Positions 22,851-28,676 of a stretch of DNA of 36,464 nucleotides are shown here, piece after piece. Numbering within the stretch: the stretch's first letter is position 1; every line of letters starts with the position of its first letter. The notes beneath the pieces are model-generated. The model was not told the DNA's origin, did not search any database, and was given only the letters and a program-made list of their open reading frames with translations. The DNA comes from Chloroflexota bacterium. Lineage in GTDB: Bacteria; Chloroflexota; Anaerolineae; CG2-30-64-16. The stretch is from contig VGOD01000029.1 in NCBI GenBank assembly GCA_016876015.1, positions 1 to 36,464 on the forward strand, read 5' to 3'. Made by a program: the position numbers and the translations under genes.

Positions 22851-23723
22851 ATGAACGGGCTACAGGCAAATCGTCGTTGGGTTGTCGTCAGTGCTGCCGT
22901 CGTAGGGGCTCTGTTACTGGCGCTCTTGTATCCGGCCTGGCGTTGGTTGGCAGGCGAATGGCTGGGCAATGATTACTACTCGCACGGCCCGCTGGTTCCG
23001 CTGGTGTCGGCGCTCGTGGGGTGGCGGTTGTGGGTCAAGTGGCCGGCCGAACGACGGAGGTTGCAGGCTTCCAACGCGGGCCTGCCGCTGACGGTCGTCG
23101 CCATGGCGGTCTATCTCTACGCGCTTTTCCAGCGCGCCTACTTCATCGCGTCGCTGGCGATGCTTGCGCTGCTCGCCGGGCTGATCTGGTATTTGCTGGG
23201 CGCGGCTGCGCTGCGCCGGCTGGCGTTTCCGCTCGGCTTCTTGCTCTTCATGATTCCGCTGCCGTTTGTCGAACCGCTTAGCGTGCCGCTGGCGCAGTTC
23301 ACCGGCGTCTGCGCCGCGGGCGTGGTGCAGTTGTTCGGCGTGCCGATCACGATCAGCGGCGCCCAGGTGACGCTGCCCGCGGCGGCCACAGGGTCTGGCG
23401 CAAGCCTCGTTGTGGGCGCGCAGTGCAGCGGGTTGCGCTCCATCGTCGCGCTGCTGACCCTGGTAGGGCTGGTCGTCTTCATCGTCCAGGGGCCGTGGTG
23501 GGGCAAGTTGCTGTTGGCCCTTAGCAGCATCCCGATCGCCATCGCGGGCAACATCGCACGCGTGGCTTCACTGCTGGTGGTTGCCAACACCTGGGGCGCA
23601 GAGGCTGGGTTCAACTATTACCACGACTACTCCAGCATCGTGTTCTTCGTGAGCGCCGTGGTCCTCCTGGTGGTCTTCAGTCGGTGGGTGCGATGTCGCG
23701 AGATCAGGGACGATATCTTCTAG
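22851..23723 (+). CDS. Exosortase/archaeosortase family transpeptidase
   Basis: 290 residues from the ATG at 22851 (GGAG a few bases upstream). About eight membrane helices. The active-site triad is visible: Cys192 in VVGAQCSGLRSI, Arg237 in AGNIARVASLL and His258 in FNYYHDYSSI, at the expected spacing. The first loop has DYYSHGPLVPLV, another exosortase signature. The family cuts C-terminal sorting signals (PEP-CTERM type) and links proteins to surface material, usually in genomes that make exopolysaccharide. The EpsI gene overlaps its 3' end. No PEP-CTERM-like C-terminus is seen in any complete protein in the window. Confidence 0.92.
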   Translation: MNGLQANRRWVVVSAAVVGALLLALLYPAWRWLAGEWLGNDYYSHGPLVPLVSALVGWRLWVKWPAERRRLQASNAGLPLTVVAMAVYLYALFQRAYFIASLAMLALLAGLIWYLLGAAALRRLAFPLGFLLFMIPLPFVEPLSVPLAQFTGVCAAGVVQLFGVPITISGAQVTLPAAATGSGASLVVGAQCSGLRSIVALLTLVGLVVFIVQGPWWGKLLLALSSIPIAIAGNIARVASLLVVANTWGAEAGFNYYHDYSSIVFFVSAVVLLVVFSRWVRCREIRDDIF

Positions 23724-24364
23724 TCATCTTGCTGTTGGCGGCCGGCGCGGTGGCGGCCGTGGCGATCACCCGCGGGGGCCGGCTGGGCGCGGCCCCAGGC
23801 GGGCATGAATTCGCGGCCGATGTGGATAACTGGCAGCGCACCGACCGTGAACGGGCCGTCGCCTCCCCCTACAACCTGAGCCTGAGCGCCGATCTGACGC
23901 AGGTGCCGCTCACCCTGGGCGCGTGGACCGGGGTTGATGTGCCCCAAACTAACCTGGAGGTCTTCATCCTGCTCGAGCCGGAGCAATACGTCCAGCGGCT
24001 GTATCGGCTGCCTGACGGCCGTTTCGTCTGGCTGAGCCTGATCGGCAGCCGCAAGTCGAAGAGTTTCCATTCGCCGCAAATCTGCTATGATACGGACGGC
24101 TGGCAGACCGACGCCAGCTCAGAGAGCGTGTCGCTGGCAGCCGGCGAGCTGTACGCGCTGCGCATGGTTGCGACCAAGTCGTTCCCGGCCGGCGGCTCTG
24201 CCGAGCATGTGGTGCTCTACTTCTATCTCTGGCCGAGCTACAGCCGCAACCCGCAAGATGGCATGGTGTTGGTCAAGGTCACCGCGCCAATGTATGACTC
24301 GCTGGAGAGCACGCTGGCGTTGGAGAAGGATTTTCTGCGAACCCTTTTCACCGCGGCGCGGTGA
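23693..24364 (+). CDS. epsI: EpsI-family protein (exosortase-associated, DUF3485)
   Basis: 223 residues from the ATG at 23693, overlapping the exosortase by 31 nt. One N-terminal membrane helix (about 8-25) anchors an extracytoplasmic domain. LTLGAWTG (about 74-81) is the usual PxxlgxWxG start of EpsI, and FHSPQICYDTDGW (125-137) is the hallmark HxPxxCYxxxGW motif with its conserved His and Cys. EpsI proteins occur with exosortases, either fused to them or as a separate gene, and may act in the same sorting or export step. The strict pairing and overlap support a shared function here. Confidence 0.88.
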   Translation: MSRDQGRYLLVILLLAAGAVAAVAITRGGRLGAAPGGHEFAADVDNWQRTDRERAVASPYNLSLSADLTQVPLTLGAWTGVDVPQTNLEVFILLEPEQYVQRLYRLPDGRFVWLSLIGSRKSKSFHSPQICYDTDGWQTDASSESVSLAAGELYALRMVATKSFPAGGSAEHVVLYFYLWPSYSRNPQDGMVLVKVTAPMYDSLESTLALEKDFLRTLFTAAR

Positions 24365-24414
24365 CGCTGATCCGCGCCGCTGTCAACGATCCCCATACAG
24401 ACAGGACAAACAAC

Positions 24415-26103
24415 ATGCAAGCTGATCTGATCCTCTACAACGGCGACATCCACACCCTGGACGCAGCCCACCCGCGCTGCCGGGCGATTGCGATTGCAGG
24501 CGACCGCGTGTTGGCGGTGGGCGACGATGATGCCATGCGCGACCTGAAAGCGCCGGCCGGCAAGGCGATTGACCTGGCTGGCCGAACCATGACGCCTGGC
24601 TTTACCGATGCGCATCTGCACTTCCTCTCCTACGGCCTGGGTCTGAAAGAGATCGAGCTGGCCGGCGTCGCGACGCTGGAGGAGGCCCTGGCCCACGTAG
24701 CCAGCCGCGCGGCCGAGACTCCGGCCGGCCATTGGCTGCACGGCCGAGGTTGGGATCACACCTTGTGGGGCAGTGACTTTCCGACGCGCCACGATCTGGA
24801 TCGCGTTGCGGCCGAGCATCCGGTGTTTCTGCGGCGCAAGTGCGGCCACGCGGGGTGGGCGAATTCGGCCGCGCTCAAGCTGGCCGGCATCACAGCCGAC
24901 ACGCCCGACCCGTTCGGCGGCGCGATTGACCGCGACCCGCACACCGGCCAACCGACCGGCATCTTGAAAGAACTGGCGATGGATCTGATGTTCCGGCTCT
25001 TCCAGGAGCCGACCATCGCCGAGGCCGCGGATGCGATCCGAGCTGCCATCCCGCACGCGCATCGGGCCGGGTTGGTGGGGGTTCACACGATGGAGGGTGC
25101 AGGCGCATTTCGCGCATTCCAGCATCTGCGGGCGTCCGGCGAGCTAAACCTGCGGGTGCTGATGCAGATTCCCGAAGAGAACCTCGACGCCGCCATTCAG
25201 ACCGGCGTGCGGTCGGGCTTTGGCGACGCGTGGCTGCGCATCGGCGGGGTGAAGATCTTCTCCGATGGCGCGCTGGGCGCACGCACAGCCCACATGCTCC
25301 AACCGTTCGAGGGTGAGCCGACCAACTACGGCATCCCCGTGGCGACAGCCGAGCATCTTCGCGAGGTCATCGGCAAGGCCAGTAGGGCCGGCATCGCAGC
25401 CTATGTTCACGCCATCGGCGACGCGGCCAACCGGGTCGTGCTGGACGCCATCGACGAGGCGCGCAAGGTTGAGGCCGGTGAATTGCAAATGGCAAATGGC
25501 AAATGGCAAGCTGCAAATAGCAAACGGCAAGCTGCAATTTGCAGTTTGCAATCTGCAATCTGCAATCCGCCTCTCCGCCATCGCATCGAACACGCCCAAA
25601 TCGTTCATCCCGACGATCAACCGCGCTTCGCCGCACTCGGCGTCATCGCCTCCATGCAGCCGATCCATGCCACACAAGATATGCTCGCGGCCGACAGGCA
25701 CTGGGGCAAGCGCAGCGCGCACGCCTACGCCTGGCGCGGCCTGTTGAACGCAGGCGCGGCGCTGGCGTTCGGCTCCGATTCGCCGGTGGAAGACCTGAGC
25801 GTGATGAAAGGGATTCACGCGGCCGTCACCCGCCGCCGGCCCGATGGCTCTCCCGGCCCCGATGGCTGGTATGCCGGGCAGCGCCTGACCGTCGAAGAGG
25901 CAGTCCACGCGTACACTGTCGGCTGCGCCTACGCCAGCGGCGAAGAGGCGATCAAGGGCGCACTGGCGCCGGGCAAACTGGCGGATTTGGTGGTGCTTTC
26001 GCAGGACATCTTCACGATTGATCCCATGGCGATCGCGGACACCGAAGTGGCGGCGACGATGCTCGATGGGCAGTTCGTGTACGCAACGGGGGATGTGGTG
26101 TGA
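24415..26103 (+). CDS. YtcJ-like amidohydrolase (Amidohydro_3), with an inserted heptamer array
   Basis: 562 residues from the ATG at 24415 (AGGA ten bases upstream). LILYNGDIHTLD and the small N-terminal beta domain precede MTPGFTDAHLHFLSYG (HxH metal site at about 65-67). VYGGRK-type strands follow, then GGVKIFSDGALGARTA, YVHAIGDAANRVVLD, HRIEHAQIVHPDD and FGSDSPVEDLSVMKGIH, the later metal ligands and the substrate loop. Family members hydrolyse amide or urea-type bonds; substrate unknown. Between EARKVEAGE and HRIEHAQ the family continuity is broken by 28 residues coded by a tandem array of twelve 7-mers (25487-25570). As 12 x 7 = 84 is a multiple of three, the frame is kept. Confidence 0.88.
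   Translation: MQADLILYNGDIHTLDAAHPRCRAIAIAGDRVLAVGDDDAMRDLKAPAGKAIDLAGRTMTPGFTDAHLHFLSYGLGLKEIELAGVATLEEALAHVASRAAETPAGHWLHGRGWDHTLWGSDFPTRHDLDRVAAEHPVFLRRKCGHAGWANSAALKLAGITADTPDPFGGAIDRDPHTGQPTGILKELAMDLMFRLFQEPTIAEAADAIRAAIPHAHRAGLVGVHTMEGAGAFRAFQHLRASGELNLRVLMQIPEENLDAAIQTGVRSGFGDAWLRIGGVKIFSDGALGARTAHMLQPFEGEPTNYGIPVATAEHLREVIGKASRAGIAAYVHAIGDAANRVVLDAIDEARKVEAGELQMANGKWQAANSKRQAAICSLQSAICNPPLRHRIEHAQIVHPDDQPRFAALGVIASMQPIHATQDMLAADRHWGKRSAHAYAWRGLLNAGAALAFGSDSPVEDLSVMKGIHAAVTRRRPDGSPGPDGWYAGQRLTVEEAVHAYTVGCAYASGEEAIKGALAPGKLADLVVLSQDIFTIDPMAIADTEVAATMLDGQFVYATGDVV
25487..25570. repeat. Heptamer array, twelve units (AAATGGC to AATCTGC), inside an amidohydrolase gene
   Basis: Units in order: AAATGGC x3, AAGCTGC, AAATAGC, AAACGGC, AAGCTGC, AATTTGC, AGTTTGC, AATCTGC x2, AATCCGC. 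Consensus AANNNGC. The 84 bp translate without a stop. Confidence 0.9.
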
Positions 26104-26107
26104 AACC

Positions 26108-26149
26108 CACCAAGCGCCAGGCGCCTGAGAGGATGCCTGGCGCTTGGTG
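26108..26149. repeat. REP-like hairpin, copy 3 (15-bp arms, 12-base loop)
   Basis: Arms CACCAAGCGCCAGGC (26108-26122) and GCCTGGCGCTTGGTG (26135-26149). It lies between the two convergent amidohydrolase genes and shares its core with the copies at 17252 and 22651. It may also end transcription from both sides. Confidence 0.8.
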
Positions 26150-26158
26150 TGCGACGCT

Positions 26159-27790
26159 TCACGCCCCTCGCTCCCACACAACCTTCCCCCCCACCACCGT
26201 CATGTCCACTTTCACATCTTTCAGCTCATCGTCGGGCACGCGGAAGTAATCGCGATCCAACACTGCCAGGTCGGCTAGCTTGCCGGCGGCGATCGTGCCC
26301 TTGAGATGATCCTCGCGCGTGAGGCGCGCGCCCGCGATCGTGTAGGACTGCAACGCCTCTCGGCGGCTGATCGCTTCCTGGAGCGCGATGGGCTGGCCGA
26401 ACCTGTTCTTGCGCGTCACCAGCGCATAGAGCGCGATGAAGGGGTTAGCGGATACGGTGCTGGGATCGTCTGAGCTGGCTGCCAGCGGCACGCCATGATC
26501 GAGATACTTGCGCGCCGGCTTGTAGTTCAGCGCCCGCCGTTGGCCTACGTCTCGGAAGAGCAGTTCCCCCTCCCAATAGATGAAGGTCGGCTGGATCACC
26601 GCGGCGATGTTGTGCTTCGCCATCTGCTCCAGGGCGCGGGGTGTGGGGAAGTAGCCGTGGATGATGCTGTGCCGGGCATCGGCTCGCGGCAGCTCGCGGC
26701 AGATTTCGGCGAAGGCATCCACCGCCAGGTCTTGTGCGTGGTCGCCGCAGCAATGGATTCCAACGTCCCAGCCAAGCTCCTGTGCAGTGCGGAAATAACG
26801 GCGCAGATCCTCGAGTCCCAGGCGGTTGTAGTTCACGACCTCGGTCTCTCCCTCGAACGGCTCGTACATGTAAGCCGTGTGCGGGGTCGTTCCGCCGTCA
26901 ATCGCCATCTTCAATGCGCCGATGCGCAGCCACTCGTCGCCCCAGCCGGTGTAGACGCCCAGCTCGCGCGCGCGGTATTCCAGTTGCGTTTCTGTCTCCT
27001 CCTGGTCGAACCCGTGCCAACTCGGCATCAGGTTTAGGCGCACTGCCAGCCGGCCGCTCTTGTAGAAGGACTGGTAGGCGCGGATTTCATCGGCGTTCAA
27101 GCCCGGCTCGATAACGCTGGTGATGCCGAACCGGAGCATCTCCTGGCATCCCAGGCGCAGCGCCTCCGCCATCTCCGCGGCCGTGGGCTTGGGGATCAGG
27201 CGCTCGACCAGCCCCTTTGCCTTGGCGCGCAACAGACCGTTCGGCTCGCCGTCGAGGTCGCGCTCGATCTTGCCCTGGTAGGGATCGGGCGTCTGCCGAT
27301 CAATTCCGGCGAGGCGCAGAGCATAGCTGTTGACCACATCGGTGTTGAAGAAGCGCATCAGCGCCACCGGATGTTCGGTCGTGGCAGGGTCAATGTCGTG
27401 GCGCGTCGGCAATCGGCCATCGGGGAAGTTGCCTTCGTTCCACCCCTGACCGATGATCCAGGTTCCTGGGGGAGTCTGGCGGGCGCGTTGCGCCACCAGC
27501 GCAGCCAGCTCCTCTGACGATGTGCACTCGTCCAGCCGGATCGCGGCGAGCTTGGCGCCGGTTTCCATCATGTGGATATGGCTGTCGAACAGGCCGGGGA
27601 TCACCGCGCTGCCGCCGAGTGAGATCTCCGCGGTGATCAGCCCGGCCATATCTCGGATTTCGGCGTTGCCGCCAACGGCCACGAAGCGGCCGTCTTTGAT
27701 CGCCACAGCCTGCGCCACGGCATTCTGGCCGTCCAGGGTGTAGAACCGGCCATCGGTGAGGATCAGATCGGGTGAAAGGTCGTCTATCAT
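26159..27790 (-). CDS. YtcJ-like amidohydrolase (Amidohydro_3), second paralogue
   Basis: 543 residues from the ATG at 27790, preceded by AAGGAG. DLILTDGRFYTLDGQN starts the small beta domain; VIPGLFDSHIHMMETG has the HxH site. ALKMAIDGGTTPHTAYM, VGIHCCGDHAQDLAVDAF, DARHSIIHGYFPTP and LAASSDDPSTVSANPF give the further metal ligands and the late Asp. It is convergent with the amidohydrolase at 24415-26103 and of the same family, but their sequences have clearly diverged, so it is more likely an old duplication or separate acquisition than a recent copy. It has no inserted array. Its 3' end and stop lie in a short stretch resembling the CACGCYT heptamers (GACGCTT, CACGCCC, CTCGCTC at 26153-26173). 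Confidence 0.9.
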   Translation of the reverse strand: MIDDLSPDLILTDGRFYTLDGQNAVAQAVAIKDGRFVAVGGNAEIRDMAGLITAEISLGGSAVIPGLFDSHIHMMETGAKLAAIRLDECTSSEELAALVAQRARQTPPGTWIIGQGWNEGNFPDGRLPTRHDIDPATTEHPVALMRFFNTDVVNSYALRLAGIDRQTPDPYQGKIERDLDGEPNGLLRAKAKGLVERLIPKPTAAEMAEALRLGCQEMLRFGITSVIEPGLNADEIRAYQSFYKSGRLAVRLNLMPSWHGFDQEETETQLEYRARELGVYTGWGDEWLRIGALKMAIDGGTTPHTAYMYEPFEGETEVVNYNRLGLEDLRRYFRTAQELGWDVGIHCCGDHAQDLAVDAFAEICRELPRADARHSIIHGYFPTPRALEQMAKHNIAAVIQPTFIYWEGELLFRDVGQRRALNYKPARKYLDHGVPLAASSDDPSTVSANPFIALYALVTRKNRFGQPIALQEAISRREALQSYTIAGARLTREDHLKGTIAAGKLADLAVLDRDYFRVPDDELKDVKVDMTVVGGKVVWERGA

Positions 27791-27864
27791 GTGCGCTCCT
27801 TACGCTGCGTCGCGGCTGTTCTGCACCGCATGGCACGCCGCAGATTATAGAGGCATTTGCGAGA

Positions 27865-27969
27865 TTTCCCGAATCGGGGAAGGGTCGCCCCAACCAGGGC
27901 AGGCTTTCTCCGAAATCGGGCGAGACACCCCCGGAAGTTGGGGAAGGGTTGCCCTGGTGCGGGAAGTGT
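27865..27969. repeat. Tandem array of five 21-bp units in the gap before the YgiT-type gene
   Basis: The gap 27791-28149 holds no convincing gene. Its main content is five degenerate 21-bp units (27865-27885, 27886-27906, 27907-27927, 27928-27948, 27949-27969). In the plus frame they would read FPESGKG, RPNQGRL, SPKSGET, PPEVGEG, LPWCGKC, a heptapeptide pattern xPxxGxx. A shorter repeat of GAAGGCGCC/GAAGGACGC type follows at 27979-28009. The promoter at 28069-28097 ends the gap. Confidence 0.65.
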
Positions 27970-28068
27970 CTGGAGCACGGAGGCGCGAAGGCGCCGAAGG
28001 ACGCGAAGTGGTCGCCACGCTTCCGGCGGCGCGCGGCCCCCGTTCCACACCAGATTCACAGTTTGCAC

Positions 28069-28097
28069 TTGTTGTCGCGGTGATTTTGAGCTATAAT
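28069..28097 (+). promoter_or_regulatory. Promoter upstream of the YgiT-type gene
   Basis: TTGTTG (28069-28074), 17-bp spacer, perfect TATAAT (28092-28097). It points into the defence island and may start transcription of the whole ygiT-like, orf59, hsdM cluster. Confidence 0.6.
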
Positions 28098-28149
28098 CTG
28101 TTCAAGCCTGGCGACACGAGGATAGTTATCGGTATGAGCGCCCTACAGA

Positions 28150-28395
28150 ATGGTTGACCAGCCAATGACATGCGAATTTTGCGGTGGTGAAACAGTTAAG
28201 AAGCGGGTGCGCAAGGTTCACTGGTTGCGGCGGATCCTCTACATCATGGATGATGTCGAGGCCGAGGTGTGCCGGGAGTGCGGCGAGCGTTACTATCATG
28301 CGACGACCCTCGACACGCTGGATCAGTTGTTGGCATCCGGTAGCCTGGCGATCAAAGAACGGCCGCAAGTGCAGGTGATGGCGGTGCCGGCGTAA
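28150..28395 (+). CDS. YgiT-type zinc-finger domain protein
   Basis: 81 residues from the ATG at 28150, with an alternative ATG at 28165 starting TCEFCGGE. No clear ribosome site supports either. CxxC pairs at residues 8/11 (CEFC) and 41/44 (CREC) bind zinc, as in YgiT-type zinc fingers related to the N-terminal domain of MqsA. RRILYIMDDVEAEVCRECGERYY and the tail LDQLLASGSL are typical. Such proteins often are antitoxins whose toxin (a DUF4258-type RNase) is encoded just before; none is seen here. It is the first gene behind the promoter at 28069-28097. Confidence 0.85.
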   Translation: MVDQPMTCEFCGGETVKKRVRKVHWLRRILYIMDDVEAEVCRECGERYYHATTLDTLDQLLASGSLAIKERPQVQVMAVPA

Positions 28396-28496
28396 ATACG
28401 CCGCGCATAACAGAGCCGCACCGACGATAGGTCGCCAGTGGGGGAAGCGTGAATTCGGAGCGAAATGTTGCTGAACGAGCACCGGGAGGCGTACAA

Positions 28497-28676
28497 ATGA
28501 GTGTAGCAACCATCCTGTCCGATAGCGTTGTACAACACTTGAACGGCCTATCTTTCGGCAAAGTCAGCGACATCAACGACAAGCTGGCGTTGTTGCTCGA
28601 AGTGGATGGCGTCCGCATCGTGCGAGGACAGCTCAACGACCCGCTTGGGCGGGATGATGTCCCCGACAATGGATGA
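28497..28676 (+). CDS. 59-residue protein of unknown function, coupled to hsdM
   Basis: ATG at 28497 with GGGAGG eight bases upstream. The sequence (begins MSVATILSDSVVQHLNGLSF, continues GKVSDINDKLALLLEVDGVR) has a mixed helix/strand pattern and no recognised family. The TGA (28674-28676) overlaps the hsdM ATG at 28673 in ATGA form, so it is translated just before and coupled to hsdM. The good ribosome site and the overlap argue that it is real. It could be a small regulator or antitoxin-like partner of the restriction-modification cluster; that is only inferred from position. Confidence 0.6.
   Translation: MSVATILSDSVVQHLNGLSFGKVSDINDKLALLLEVDGVRIVRGQLNDPLGRDDVPDNG

Noticed and set aside
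25487..25570. CRISPR array
   Set aside because: The repeats are contiguous 7-mers without spacers; no repeat of 24-40 bp with unique spacers and no cas gene is present anywhere in the window.
27772..28083. 103-residue gene containing the xPxxGxx heptapeptides
   Set aside because: It starts inside the amidohydrolase gene on the other strand, has no ribosome site, and its repeat units and following short repeats look non-coding.
28100..28150. DUF4258-type toxin partner of the YgiT-like protein
   Set aside because: Only a seven-residue frame is present before the gene; no toxin-like sequence is seen on either strand.
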